Below are positions 55,680-64,000 of a DNA stretch of 64,000 bases, piece after piece; within the stretch, counting starts at the first letter, position 1, and each line of letters opens with the position of its first letter. This stretch comes from Tepidibacillus fermentans (GTDB taxonomy: Bacteria; Bacillota; Bacilli; Tepidibacillales; Tepidibacillaceae). The translations under genes and the position numbers were made by a program. The stretch spans positions 1-64,000 of the forward strand of contig NZ_SMAB01000010.1 of the NCBI RefSeq assembly GCF_004342885.1, read 5' to 3'. The notes below the pieces were generated by a model that saw only the letters and a list, made by a program, of their open reading frames with translations, had not been told where the DNA came from and did no database searches.

Positions 55680-57128
55680 TCACTTTTTGGCAGCAACTCG
55701 AGAAGATTTCAAGTTCTTGCTTTGCCTTTTCTGAAAAGAGGTTTTAGCTGAAAGTGCAGTTTTCACTTTTGCACGTACTTGATGTTTTTCATGCTTTTCT
55801 TTTTTTACTTTGAGGGGTTCCTCTTCGGTCAATTTTACAGGTGTTTGGTCGGGTTCCTTTGTCAACATTTTTAATGCTGCAGAAACAAGAACAAGTGAAT
55901 CGTGCTCATCTAATAATTTCTCTGCCATTTCTTGGTAAGAAAAGTACTTTCCTTGTTCGATCACTTCCAATAGTTTTTCGACAGTAAGTCTCAGCTGCCC
56001 TTCCATCGCTTCTGTAACGGTTGGAATTGCCTTCCGTATAATTTTGCGTTTTGTTACTTTTTCGATGGTTCGTAAAAAAGGAATCTCCCTTGGGGTTACA
56101 AATGTAATCGCCAAACCTGTTTTACCCGCACGTCCCGTTCTCCCAATTCGATGAACATAACTTTCTGGGTCTTGTGGGATATCAAAATTAAATACGTGAG
56201 AAACCCCGCTAATATCTAATCCTCTTGCTGCAACATCGGTCGCGACCAAAATTTCAATACTTGCCTCTTTGAACTTTCGTAACACACTATCTCTTTTCCT
56301 TTGGCTTAAATCGCCATGAATTCCTTCTGCACTATATCCTCGCTTATTTAGTGCTTCTGTTAATTCATCAACCCGTCTTTTTGTTCTTCCGAAAACAATG
56401 GCTAACTCCGGTGCATGAATATCCAACAAGCGACATAATGTATCAAACTTTTGTTTTTCATTCACTTCAAGATATTGCTGTTCAATATTAGGTACCGTTA
56501 GCTCTTTTGCTTTAATCGAGATAAATTCGGGGTTTTTCATGAACTTATTTGCTAGAAGTTGAATAGGTTTTGGCATCGTTGCGGAAAAGAGTAACGTTTG
56601 TCGCTCCTTAGGAATCTCTTCTAATATGGTTTCAATATCATCGATAAAACCCATATTTAACATTTCATCTGCTTCGTCCAATACTACCATTTGGATGGAA
56701 TGAAGTCGAATTGTTGCTCTTCTCATATGATCCATGAATCGTCCAGGTGTTGCAACGATGATATGCGGCCTTTTCTTTAAAGCCTTAATTTGGCGATCAA
56801 TTTCTTGCCCTCCGTAAATCGGAAGTGTACGAACTCCTTTAAACTGACCAATCCGATTTAGTTCCTCTGCAACTTGAACTGCAAGTTCACGTGTTGGGGT
56901 TAGAACTAGGGCTTGAACACTTAAGTTTTCTTTCTCTATTCTTTCGATTAGTGGAATACCAAAGGCAGCAGTTTTCCCAGTTCCTGTTTGCGCTTGTCCA
57001 ATTAAATCTTTCCCTTGCAGCGCAAGAGGTATTGTTTGTTCTTGAATGGGTGTTGCTTCTTCAAAGCCCATATTGGTAATCGCGCGAAGTATATTGTGAT
57101 GTAATCCTAACTCATAAAAAGTTGTCAA
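55680..57128 (-). CDS. cshA: DEAD-box RNA helicase
   Basis: ATP-dependent RNA helicase of 482 residues for mRNA decay, ribosome assembly and cold adaptation. Q motif [14 protein letters not shown], motif I AQTGTGKT, Ia [27 protein letters not shown], and [15 protein letters not shown] are all present. After about residue 365 follow a CshA-type dimerisation region and a basic tail ([25 protein letters not shown]). Start TTG at 57128 with GGAGTTAGG upstream; the frame upstream to 57167 is not family-like. Confidence 0.93.
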   Translation of the reverse strand: MTTFYELGLHHNILRAITNMGFEEATPIQEQTIPLALQGKDLIGQAQTGTGKTAAFGIPLIERIEKENLSVQALVLTPTRELAVQVAEELNRIGQFKGVRTLPIYGGQEIDRQIKALKKRPHIIVATPGRFMDHMRRATIRLHSIQMVVLDEADEMLNMGFIDDIETILEEIPKERQTLLFSATMPKPIQLLANKFMKNPEFISIKAKELTVPNIEQQYLEVNEKQKFDTLCRLLDIHAPELAIVFGRTKRRVDELTEALNKRGYSAEGIHGDLSQRKRDSVLRKFKEASIEILVATDVAARGLDISGVSHVFNFDIPQDPESYVHRIGRTGRAGKTGLAITFVTPREIPFLRTIEKVTKRKIIRKAIPTVTEAMEGQLRLTVEKLLEVIEQGKYFSYQEMAEKLLDEHDSLVLVSAALKMLTKEPDQTPVKLTEEEPLKVKKEKHEKHQVRAKVKTALSAKTSFQKRQSKNLKSSRVAAKK

Positions 57129-57263
57129 AATCCTAACTCCTTTAATAATTTTATCGCTGATATTCATTAGCTAACGATAGCATGTTATAAAGGAAAAAGC
57201 AAATGAATTATAAAAAATGAACTACGAGAAAAAGTTTTTCCGTATGATGAGATGATAATCATA

Positions 57264-57965
57264 TTATGCTCTTTTAAAAATTTTATAAAGGTCATCCTTT
57301 AAAAAATAGATCAATGAAACTCCAGCAAACAGGATCGCACTGCTCGTTTCTAATAATTCTCCACCTGAAGGAATCAACTTAACAAGCCCTTCCCCTAGTA
57401 ATTCTGCACCGATAAAAATTAATATTACGCCTAATACTTGAAAGATAATTTTCAGATTTAATTTCAATGAAGTCTTAAAAACGATATAACCAACGATAAT
57501 TGCCAAAATGATACCAATAACCGTACCTGAAGCTATGGTTATAGCATTTTCGCTAACTTTTGTGAGAGTAAAGGTTACTAGTTCCATTCCTTCTCTTAAA
57601 ACAGATAGAAAAGATAATACAAACAATCCCCAACCTGTATTCTGTTTATCGATACTACTTTTTAGACTCTTTGCCATATTTCTATTTTGTGTTGCCATCC
57701 ATACAACAAAATAACCAATTAATCCAGATGCGATCAGCATCATAATTCCTTCAAATAGTTCTTCCCCTGCTTCTTCAAGTTCTTGTGCTTCTCTAAAACC
57801 AATAAACCCGCCGATTAAGCTAATGAATATCCCTATAGTAGCACCAGAATAAACATATTTTGATAGATTTTCTTTTTTGATTTGAACAAGATAAGTTAAT
57901 ATAATACCAACAATTAAAACAGCCTCTAAACCTTCTCTAAATGATAAAAACATACTTGAAAACAT
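57264..57965 (-). CDS. FTR1-family iron permease
   Basis: High-affinity iron permease of the FTR1/EfeU family, 233 residues, seven helices. Both iron-binding REGLE motifs are present: SFREGLEAVLIVGI in helix 1 and SVLREGMELVTFTL in helix 4. No oxidase partner (EfeO/EfeB) is adjacent. ATG 57965 follows a GGAGGG site. Two Fur boxes overlap its promoter, so it is almost certainly iron-repressed. Confidence 0.93.
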   Translation of the reverse strand: MFSSMFLSFREGLEAVLIVGIILTYLVQIKKENLSKYVYSGATIGIFISLIGGFIGFREAQELEEAGEELFEGIMMLIASGLIGYFVVWMATQNRNMAKSLKSSIDKQNTGWGLFVLSFLSVLREGMELVTFTLTKVSENAITIASGTVIGIILAIIVGYIVFKTSLKLNLKIIFQVLGVILIFIGAELLGEGLVKLIPSGGELLETSSAILFAGVSLIYFLKDDLYKIFKRA

Positions 57966-57983
57966 ATAGAATCCCTCCATAAT

Positions 57984-57998
57984 TGATAATGATTATCA
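57984..57998. promoter_or_regulatory. Fur box 1 (perfect 7-1-7)
   Basis: TGATAATGATTATCA matches the Bacillus Fur consensus TGATAATNATTATCA exactly. It lies between the -10 element and the ftr1 ribosome site. Confidence 0.9.
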
Positions 57999-58003
57999 AT
58001 ATC

Positions 58004-58032
58004 ATTATAAAGCGTGTGAAAATGATTGTCAA
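58004..58032 (-). promoter_or_regulatory. sigma-A promoter of the FTR1 gene
   Basis: TTGACA (58027-58032) and TATAAT (58004-58009) are perfect consensus hexamers with a 17-base spacer on the minus strand. Such a strong promoter would need tight repression, consistent with the flanking Fur boxes. Confidence 0.85.
58017..58031. promoter_or_regulatory. Fur box 2
   Basis: TGAAAATGATTGTCA matches the Fur consensus at 13 of 15 bases and overlaps the -35 hexamer. Confidence 0.7.
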
Positions 58033-58196
58033 TGGAACTGCTTCATACATTTTTTATAATCAACAGCCATATATTGAGCAAACATTAGGACATGAATAGT
58101 GGAACTTTATTTGTGGTACGGTTCTCCGTAATGTATCTAAATGAGGTTTTTGACATTTTTTAATTTTTTCTTCATTAAAATTCTTGACAAAGTAGC

Positions 58197-58213
58197 TCTA
58201 GATAAAATCTAGA
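58197..58213. other. palindrome TCTAGAT-N3-ATCTAGA at the edge of the accessory region
   Basis: Seven-base inverted repeat followed by a T-rich stretch on the plus strand, two bases after the stop of the 259-residue gene. It may be a weak terminator or part of the junction between core and mobile DNA. The 150 bases to its left are AT-rich and hold no gene. Confidence 0.3.
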
Positions 58214-58214
58214 T

Positions 58215-58994
58215 TTATTTTTGTGATTTAAAAATCTGTATCTCTTGCCCTACCCATTGGGATAAGATTTCAATGGTATCCTTACCCGCATACTTTAGAT
58301 ATGTGTTCCATCCTATAAGGTTTATGGTTCGTCCAATTTTCATTTCTAAAATCCTATCTGTCTGTGCAACATATCCTTCAACTTTATATTTTGTCTTCTC
58401 TGCTTTAGTTGTCGGGCGCAAAAGGATTTTTTGGGGCTTAATATTTAAATACTTGAAAATTTCTTTTGAGGTTGTCTTTCCATTTAAAAATAAGGTGTGA
58501 ATTTGACCATTTTTAATAATTTCACCTAGTAATTCTAAGTCACTTGAACTAATAAGTGCTTTTTTCTGATTTGAACTCAATTTTCCCCATACATCTAAGG
58601 TTGCCCACTGACTTAAATCGAGATGGCATGCCGTTCCATCATAATAATCATAACCAGTAGACTTTTTTAAGAAGTCTGCTATCCTGTCAAACCAGTCTGA
58701 ATATACAATTCCTGGTCGTTCAAAGTATCTTTCACAATAGTCTAGTACTAAATTTTTATGAGTTTCATTAATTTCTTCATACTTAGTTATCCCAAGACTT
58801 TCAAGGGTATGAAACCTGCGTTCTCCTTTAACAATGTCAAATTCATGATAACTTGGATTTAAACTTATAGTAGCTACTTTTGCACTTCTAAATTTTCCAA
58901 ATGCAATAACTGGTGTACTTCCTGGCACTACAGAACAATCTTTTGGAGGTGATTGCCTTAAACGGTTCAATATAATGTCATCTAATGTTTTCAT
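58215..58994 (-). CDS. unknown protein, possibly uracil-DNA-glycosylase superfamily fold
   Basis: A 259-residue soluble protein. Three segments recall the UDG superfamily: ATISLNPSYHEF near 40 (motif-1 position), TACHLDLSQWATLDVW near 125, and IHTLFLNGKTTSKEIFKYL near 165 (compare the LLG-K-A strand). The C-terminal HPS motif is not seen; INLIGWNTYLKYAG stands in its place. This assignment is inference from patterns and may be wrong. It is the last gene of the accessory region, typical of cargo near an integration end. Confidence 0.5.
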   Translation of the reverse strand: MKTLDDIILNRLRQSPPKDCSVVPGSTPVIAFGKFRSAKVATISLNPSYHEFDIVKGERRFHTLESLGITKYEEINETHKNLVLDYCERYFERPGIVYSDWFDRIADFLKKSTGYDYYDGTACHLDLSQWATLDVWGKLSSNQKKALISSSDLELLGEIIKNGQIHTLFLNGKTTSKEIFKYLNIKPQKILLRPTTKAEKTKYKVEGYVAQTDRILEMKIGRTINLIGWNTYLKYAGKDTIEILSQWVGQEIQIFKSQK

Positions 58995-59048
58995 TTCTAA
59001 TACCCCAATACATACAGAAAATTAAGAGACTGTTTACTTAATTTTTGA

Positions 59049-59363
59049 CTACTTCTTGTAGTAGAAAAGTTGAATATCATCCCAACTTCTCATTCCAATT
59101 CGTAATATCACCATTTCCTTCAGGTAATCTTCTTCCATAAATTCTAGTTCCATTGAGTTCTGAATAAGTTGATTCAATTCTTCCTCTTTTTCCAATATTA
59201 TCATAGCCTGATATGAAGGAAGTATAAAGTCCTCAACTTTCTCACCATTGCTTAGATATTCATAAAGACCGAAAAATTCTTCTTCCAAATACTTCACTAA
59301 TTCCTTTGAAAGCTCACCCCCGATTGTTTTAAAGTCCTTTAAACGCTGAATTTTTTTCATCAT
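59049..59363 (-). CDS. hypothetical 104-residue acidic protein
   Basis: Not recognised. Small SMI1-like flavour is possible: LVKYLEEEFFGLYEYLSNGE and DYLKEMVILRIGMRSWDDIQLFYYKK. Rich in Glu and Leu, no membrane segment. The first ATG overlaps the stop of the 29-residue peptide upstream (ATGA), so they are co-translated. Confidence 0.55.
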   Translation of the reverse strand: MMKKIQRLKDFKTIGGELSKELVKYLEEEFFGLYEYLSNGEKVEDFILPSYQAMIILEKEEELNQLIQNSMELEFMEEDYLKEMVILRIGMRSWDDIQLFYYKK

Positions 59364-59449
59364 TGATAACTCCTATACGATTTTTGTGCAAACTCCATCG
59401 CTATACATACGGCTATTCCAAACACTGTTCCCAACAAGAAATATCTCAT
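59360..59449 (-). CDS. candidate 29-residue single-helix membrane peptide
   Basis: MRYFLLGTVFGIAVCIAMEF followed by a short basic/polar tail. GAGGTG precedes the ATG, and the stop overlaps the next gene's start by four bases, strong signs of a real translated frame. Resembles phage or plasmid short membrane peptides; function unknown. Confidence 0.55.
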   Translation of the reverse strand: MRYFLLGTVFGIAVCIAMEFAQKSYRSYQ

Positions 59450-59481
59450 TACTATTCACCTCTATTCTCCTTAAAGTACAA

Positions 59482-59559
59482 TCAACTTTTTTCTTTCAAT
59501 AACATATAGATAGACAAACCAAACACTACTCCTGCCTTAAAAAGGTCAATTGGTGACAT
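59482..59559 (-). CDS. candidate 25-residue single-helix membrane peptide
   Basis: MSPIDLFKAGVVFGLSIYML followed by LKEKS. The ribosome site AAAGGAGGTGAGTCA is near perfect, unusually strong for such a short frame. It resembles the short hydrophobic peptides annotated as holin-like toxins in Bacillales, but no antisense RNA was demonstrated. It is followed 33 bases later by the second peptide. Confidence 0.55.
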   Translation of the reverse strand: MSPIDLFKAGVVFGLSIYMLLKEKS

Positions 59560-59589
59560 TGACTCACCTCCTTTCAATGTTTTTAGACA

Positions 59590-59622
59590 TAAAAAATAGA
59601 CTGACTATCGAGAAGCCAATCT
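59590..59622 (-). terminator. terminator after the 97-residue protein gene
   Basis: A nine-pair stem (AGATTGGCT with AGTCAGTCT, two G-U pairs) followed by ATTTTTTATG on the minus strand. Confidence 0.7.
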
Positions 59623-59646
59623 TTTTTCATTTACTTCATTTATCGT

Positions 59647-59940
59647 TTACAGAGTTTCAATAGCAATAGCGTGAACAAGAATATCATCAGTCATGAATGT
59701 AATTGCTAAATTCTTCTCACCTCGCTCATCCTGAAATAGGTATACCTCGTTTCTTTTTTCTTCTGAATTATAGAAAACTAGACATCTTCCGTACTCTAGG
59801 TCATCTGGAATTAGCTCTTTTAGCTTTTCATGAAAAATGTTTGACCTTTTGAATGTAGCCACACTAACCATCCAATTATCATTCATAAGTTCCGACCAAT
59901 ATCTGTTCATGTATTTTTTAAACAATTCAATTGCTGTCAT
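59647..59940 (-). CDS. hypothetical 97-residue protein
   Basis: Not recognised. N-terminal helix (MTAIELFKKYMNRYWSELM) and beta-rich remainder (GRCLVFYNSEEKRNEVYLFQDE; LAITFMTDDILVHAIAIETL). No signal or membrane segment. It is directly downstream of the recombinase gene (40 bases) and followed by a terminator. Confidence 0.6.
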   Translation of the reverse strand: MTAIELFKKYMNRYWSELMNDNWMVSVATFKRSNIFHEKLKELIPDDLEYGRCLVFYNSEEKRNEVYLFQDERGEKNLAITFMTDDILVHAIAIETL

Positions 59941-59980
59941 CTTTATCTAACCTCATCCTTTTTTGAGTTTTATTTGTTTC

Positions 59981-61669
59981 TTACAGATTTATAAAAATAG
60001 AAAAAGGAGGAGAGAGTTCATCCATTGTTGATGAACTCTCTTCTCCTTTAATGGTGAAGTGTTTCACTACTTCTTTATTCAGTTGAATTTGTATCGTGTC
60101 AATTTTTCTGTTTTCCGAGATGGTAATTTGATGAATCAACAGATGCAACAGTTGTTTACGCTGTTCTTGTGTTAAAGCTTCCTTGTAGGCTGTCATGAAA
60201 TTCTGCATGACTTGCTTGACTACTCTAAAGTTTATATTTGGGATACCACCTTGCACCATTTGTTCCTCGATTGGGGTAAGTCGTTCCTCCAGCCGCTCCT
60301 TCTCATCATTCAGACTGGATAACCTGCTAACAAGGTCATCTTTCGTAATCACTCCATCCTCATATAAACCTAGTACTTTGTCTTTTTTCGTTTGGATGGT
60401 AGATAACGATTTTTTTAGTGTTTCATATTCTTGTTGTAGTGGGGTTAAGCCGTCTTTATTCTTTCGATTAATATTTTCAACAATGCGCTGAATCAATACA
60501 TCATTGTTGGCTAATTCTGCTAGCTTTTGTAGAACATACTTGTCAGCATAGTCCGTTCTCACGCTATTCGAGTGACAAACAGCGGTTCCTTTGTTCTTCC
60601 ATGCCCCACAGACGTAATATTCCAATACTCGTTTTGTTCCATCTTTGTTTCGGTTAGTTGTTCTTCCTAATACCATACCTGCTCCACATACGGGACATTT
60701 TAGAATACCTGTGAGAGGAAACTCGCCACTGTGGATTCGATTTGGTTTACCAGAGCGGTTTTTCATAATATTTTTGGCTTTTTCCCATATTTCTTCTGTA
60801 ATAATAGGTTCATGTTGCCCCTTTACGATAACTGGATTTGGATTAATGTTATTTCTTCTTTTTTCGTTCCAATCTCTTCTGACATTGTATCGGATATAAC
60901 CTGCATAGATTGGATTGCTTAGTATGGTTTTAACACCATTAATCGAGAATGCTTTATTTTTCTTTGTTCGATACCCCTCTTTATTCAATCGATTGGCAAT
61001 GGACTTATATCCATTTCCTTGTATATAAAGATTGAATATCTTCCGAACCGTCTGTGCTTCTTTTTCATTGATTACTAGTTTAGATGTTTTTCTTTTTCTA
61101 TTATCACTTGGCACACTCACCACATCATACCCGAGTACCTGTCCACCGTTCCATGAACCTTCCTTCGCTCTTGCAATCATACCCATCTTTACGTTTTGAG
61201 ATATATTATCGCGTTCAAATTCTGCAATAGCTCCCATCATATGAAATAGCAATTTACCAGAAGGCGATTCTGTCTCGTACCTTTCAGTGTATGAACGAAA
61301 AGCAATATTCTTGGTTTTTAATTTTTCAATAATACTCATTAGGTCGTTCAATTTTCTTGATAATCGATTCATCTTCCACACCAACACCACATCAAAAGAC
61401 TTGTACTGCGCATCGTAGAGAAGTTGTTGTAGTGCTGGTCTACCCTTAATGTCCTTACCGCTTATCCCACGGTCAACGTATTCTTTGTAAACAATGTATC
61501 CTTCGCGCTCACACATTTCTCTCAAAACGCGAACTTGTTCATCAATACTATATCCTTCCTCTGCTTGTTCAGTAGTCGAGACTCGAGCATATATAGCAGC
61601 TCGTTTCTGTGTTCCAGCTTGGCTCATTGGGTCAAGCTGGTCAAACAGATTCATTGCATGGTTCTGCAT
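59981..61669 (-). CDS. large serine site-specific recombinase (integrase)
   Basis: Integrates and excises a mobile element, 562 residues. The N-terminal resolvase domain has the nucleophile Ser in AIYARVSTTEQ near 29 and the conserved Arg residues (WKMNRLSRKLNDL near 103); then a recombinase domain (GYIRYNVRRDW), a zinc ribbon (CPVCGAGM..CGAWKNKGTAVC near 345-380) and a long coiled coil. This is the large-serine type used by phages and ICEs. The ribosome site AGGGGGAG precedes ATG 61669. Confidence 0.95.
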   Translation of the reverse strand: MQNHAMNLFDQLDPMSQAGTQKRAAIYARVSTTEQAEEGYSIDEQVRVLREMCEREGYIVYKEYVDRGISGKDIKGRPALQQLLYDAQYKSFDVVLVWKMNRLSRKLNDLMSIIEKLKTKNIAFRSYTERYETESPSGKLLFHMMGAIAEFERDNISQNVKMGMIARAKEGSWNGGQVLGYDVVSVPSDNRKRKTSKLVINEKEAQTVRKIFNLYIQGNGYKSIANRLNKEGYRTKKNKAFSINGVKTILSNPIYAGYIRYNVRRDWNEKRRNNINPNPVIVKGQHEPIITEEIWEKAKNIMKNRSGKPNRIHSGEFPLTGILKCPVCGAGMVLGRTTNRNKDGTKRVLEYYVCGAWKNKGTAVCHSNSVRTDYADKYVLQKLAELANNDVLIQRIVENINRKNKDGLTPLQQEYETLKKSLSTIQTKKDKVLGLYEDGVITKDDLVSRLSSLNDEKERLEERLTPIEEQMVQGGIPNINFRVVKQVMQNFMTAYKEALTQEQRKQLLHLLIHQITISENRKIDTIQIQLNKEVVKHFTIKGEESSSTMDELSPPFSIFINL

Positions 61670-61781
61670 TTGCTTCTCCCCCTCTTTGAATTGGATGAAT
61701 GGTCAAATAAGTTGTGACCATTTCTGCTAAGATGTCGATTAGACTTTGGCATTCGTATTCGATTGTTTTTTCCATGTCCAA
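61641..61781 (-). CDS. small ORF overlapping the recombinase start
   Basis: A 46-residue frame MDMEKTIEYECQSLIDILAEMV... from TTG 61781 (GAGGGGG 8 bases upstream; ATG 61775 alternative). It ends 29 bases inside the recombinase gene in a different frame, so translation may be coupled. Amphipathic N-terminal helix; the rest is dictated by the overlap. Family unknown. Confidence 0.5.
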   Translation of the reverse strand: MDMEKTIEYECQSLIDILAEMVTTYLTIHPIQRGGEANAEPCNESV

Positions 61782-61945
61782 GTTGAGTTCCCCCTCATCG
61801 GATTAATAATATATATTTTATTTTCTAATGAAATGAGATAGAGGGGGGCGTGGGTGGTTTGTAAAATCAAAACTTTTCTTTCGCTTTGATTTGTGATTTT
61901 CTACTCCACTATATTTTTATATTTTCATACGCCCCCTAATCCCCC

Positions 61946-63649
61946 CTAAAATTGAATGATGTCACCACTTAAAAACGGATGTTGAGTATTATCTAAGCCC
62001 ACAATCTTCATTCCATCAAAGTAAATAGTTCCTTTGATTTTCTTCTTCACAATCGGGATATTCTCATTCTCAAGAACGATTTTGAAGTATCGCCAGAAGA
62101 TTTGTTTTGATTTCGTTCCTTTATCGTCAATCCCTTGTAAATACAACCATTGTAAGTATTTTTGGTGGAAATCCGACTGTTTTGTCCGTGCTCCTTCTTC
62201 TAGCACGATATGTTCAAGGAAAAATTCCCTAACTGGATTCTGTTCAGCATAGTATGCTAGTTGACATTCTTCAATCGCTTTACTATAACTGAATTGGTAG
62301 TTGTTTTCTTTCAAACGTTTCAAGCCTTCAATCGCCCAATTCAATATGCCAGGCAATTCTTCCAATAATTCCTGTTTTAAATTGACATTTCGTTCTTCTT
62401 GACGAAAGGTTCTTTTAAACGGAATAATAATAAACTTACGGAAATATCCATTCGTCACATCTGCTGAATCTGGTAAGTTATTGACCAAAAAAAGCAAACG
62501 ACAGAATGGCTTATAGTTAATAATGGGTGGGCGGTACTTAACATTAATCGTGATATTGTCACCACTCACAATCGATTTGACACTTTCTGTTTTGAGCATT
62601 TTCCCACTCAATTCATTTTCAGCAGCAATGTTGAGCGATTTCCCCACTATACCTTCCAAGCCGAATTGCTGATTGAACTGGGAAAGTGGTACACTACTGA
62701 CGTTATCTTCTCCCACAAGAGCGGTCACGATAGCAGCCAAGACACTCTTTCCGTTGGCTCCTCGACCGTAATAGTAGACTGCTTTTTCTGCTTTTGTTTC
62801 AACCGTAAGCCAATATCCCATTAACTCCTGATGTACACTAATCAACTCATCATCGTTTAATGTAATACCCTTCATAAAATCAAGAAATTTAGGGGCTGCT
62901 GCTTTCGGATCATAATCAATCGGTATTTGTACAGTAGATAAATATTCAGGCGAGTGAGGATGAAGAGTGAATGACGTCAAATTTAACATTCCATTTTTCA
63001 GATTGATGTAATTCCGCTTCGTGTTCATTTCATCCACACTAATAGCTTCACGCTGGAGTGCTTTTACTACTTCCTTTTCACGATTGCTAGTCCAACTATT
63101 CCAAAGCCCCTCGTGCATAATTTTTCTAATGATTTTTCCGAGGTTCACTTCAGCTAGTTCTTCATACACACCTTTTTTGTTGTATAGAAACAATCGACCG
63201 TCTTTAGTGGAACGAATATGACATCGTTTGATAAAGTGTTTCGCAAAAGCGTTGGCGTTGAACGCAAAGGTATTTTTCTTTTCATCGTAGAAAAAGCCGC
63301 GTTCTTCCGCTCTACCGACCTTCAAGATAAGTTCCAATTCTGTAAGTAAAGCCGATGGGACCACTGATTGGGATACTGTTTCGGCATTGTTGTACATTTC
63401 CATCGCATCTGACTTGGATGTTGCATGAACGTGATACATCAAGGCAGAAAAAAACGCTGCTTTCTCTTCAAGTGCCACCATATTTATGGCTGTTACAATT
63501 AATGAAAGGTTCTCCTTTACATCAATTTCCTGCATTAATCTTCTCGTTATTTCGGATGATTCAAGTAGTCTTACTTTTTGAATAGGATAAGGAAAGATAA
63601 ATTGTTTGACTGCATTTTCATTTAATTCGGTTATTTTCTGTCGCATCAT
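61946..63649 (-). CDS. phage/plasmid primase-helicase, P4 alpha/D5 type (SF3)
   Basis: Replication protein of a mobile element, 567 residues. It has a D5_N-like region followed by the SF3 helicase with Walker A GRGANGKS (295-302), Walker B-type NIAAENELSG, motif C LLFLVNNLPDS near 430, and the arginine-finger GYFRKFIIIPFKR. No primase catalytic (AEP) residues are evident in the N-terminal half, so it may be helicase only. C-terminal winged-helix DNA-binding domain (LEEGARTKQSDFHQKYLQWL). Strong AAAGGAG site. Confidence 0.9.
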   Translation of the reverse strand: MMRQKITELNENAVKQFIFPYPIQKVRLLESSEITRRLMQEIDVKENLSLIVTAINMVALEEKAAFFSALMYHVHATSKSDAMEMYNNAETVSQSVVPSALLTELELILKVGRAEERGFFYDEKKNTFAFNANAFAKHFIKRCHIRSTKDGRLFLYNKKGVYEELAEVNLGKIIRKIMHEGLWNSWTSNREKEVVKALQREAISVDEMNTKRNYINLKNGMLNLTSFTLHPHSPEYLSTVQIPIDYDPKAAAPKFLDFMKGITLNDDELISVHQELMGYWLTVETKAEKAVYYYGRGANGKSVLAAIVTALVGEDNVSSVPLSQFNQQFGLEGIVGKSLNIAAENELSGKMLKTESVKSIVSGDNITINVKYRPPIINYKPFCRLLFLVNNLPDSADVTNGYFRKFIIIPFKRTFRQEERNVNLKQELLEELPGILNWAIEGLKRLKENNYQFSYSKAIEECQLAYYAEQNPVREFFLEHIVLEEGARTKQSDFHQKYLQWLYLQGIDDKGTKSKQIFWRYFKIVLENENIPIVKKKIKGTIYFDGMKIVGLDNTQHPFLSGDIIQF

Positions 63650-63711
63650 ACTTTCTCCTTTTATTCGAGAAGGGAAAAGAAAGAAAACTCTTTTCCCTTC
63701 TTTTAAAATTC

Positions 63712-64000
63712 TTATTGATTCGGCTGTTCAACTTTTAAGACCTCCAAGCGTTCATAAACATCACCATAAGTATTTTGATAATGAGTGATTTTGCACCGAC
63801 CTTGCAATCCAACTAATTGCTTTATGGTAATGCTCTGCCCTTGAAAAATGGGTTTGAAATGAACAAGGAACATCATCAGTGGTGACTCAGGGTTTGACGA
63901 AACGGTATAAGGTAGAGTGATTTGTATCGGAACGTCCATACCACTTTGAGAAAGTGAGAATGTAATCAAGAACTGGTCATATGTCCCAAATTTCCCTTCT
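63712..64000 (-). CDS. partial hypothetical phage-type protein, runs off the window
   Basis: The frame stays open to the window edge without a start (EGKFGTYDQFLITFSLSQSG...), so the true N-terminus lies beyond 64000; an internal TTG at 63969 is not needed. Visible 96 residues end in YGDVYERLEVLKVEQPNQ. Beta-rich, no signal. It precedes the SF3 helicase and might be a single-strand-binding or recombination protein, as often found there; this is inference from position. Confidence 0.5.
   Translation of the reverse strand, partial: EGKFGTYDQFLITFSLSQSGMDVPIQITLPYTVSSNPESPLMMFLVHFKPIFQGQSITIKQLVGLQGRCKITHYQNTYGDVYERLEVLKVEQPNQ

Noticed and set aside
57240-57258. Third Fur box downstream of the FTR1 gene (GATAATCATATTAT)
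   Set aside because: Only the left half fits the consensus, and it is not in a promoter.

Overview
The window is AT-rich DNA from a low-GC, endospore-forming Firmicute of the Bacillales type. Evidence for this is Spo0F, CwlJ, GerQ, a YhcN/YlaJ sporulation lipoprotein, the RNA polymerase delta subunit, and a block ordered delta subunit - pyrG - spo0F - fba - transaldolase - murA - glpX - rho - rpmE - tdk, which follows the Bacillus subtilis ywj region. A selenocysteine formate dehydrogenase, corrinoid-dependent methionine synthesis and a glutaminyl-tRNA synthetase are unusual for classical Bacillus and point to a facultative or anaerobic lineage. A Tepidibacillus/Vulcanibacillus-like organism is a guess, not a demonstration.

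Layout. 0.2-17 kb (minus strand): lipoprotein, tdk, rpmE, rho, glpX, a membrane protein, murA, transaldolase, fba, spo0F; then an inserted ABC transporter and an IS remnant; then pyrG behind a CTP-type attenuator, rpoE, meaB, a XapX protein, ywiB-like, speB and speE. 17-30 kb: class A PBP, a 4-oxalocrotonate tautomerase, a glcD-glcF pair with a divergent GntR regulator, a radical SAM protein, DoxX, a NagD-like phosphatase, an AI-2E-family permease, an M50 protease, an aromatic acid exporter and lipoate ligase. 30-37 kb: tatA and the fdoG-fdoH-fdoI formate dehydrogenase, whose catalytic subunit is read through an in-frame TGA, plus a class V aminotransferase. 37-46 kb: a methionine operon metX-hom-RACE-metH-metF-activation domain behind two tandem SAM riboswitches. 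46-58 kb: cwlJ-gerQ, a methyltransferase, an acetate transporter, a nitrilase-type hydrolase, an aldo/keto reductase, PiT with its DUF47 partner, glnS, an M29 aminopeptidase, a DEAD-box helicase and a Fur-controlled FTR1 iron permease. 58-64 kb: one end of an integrated mobile element with a large serine recombinase, an SF3 helicase/primase, several small proteins and unrecognised cargo.

The genes form coherent modules. TatA probably helps export the twin-arginine FdoG, and a Rex/FNR-type palindrome lies in the fdo promoter region. MetX and Hom make activated homoserine while MetF, MetH, the stand-alone activation domain and the RACE protein make and maintain the methylcobalamin route, all repressed by SAM. 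GlcDF makes glyoxylate, for which the class V aminotransferase at 35.9 kb could be an acceptor enzyme.

Between genes, a short dispersed repeat family with terminal inverted repeats occurs at about nine places. No rRNA, tRNA or CRISPR array was recognised. All calls come from reading the sequence; no database search was run.
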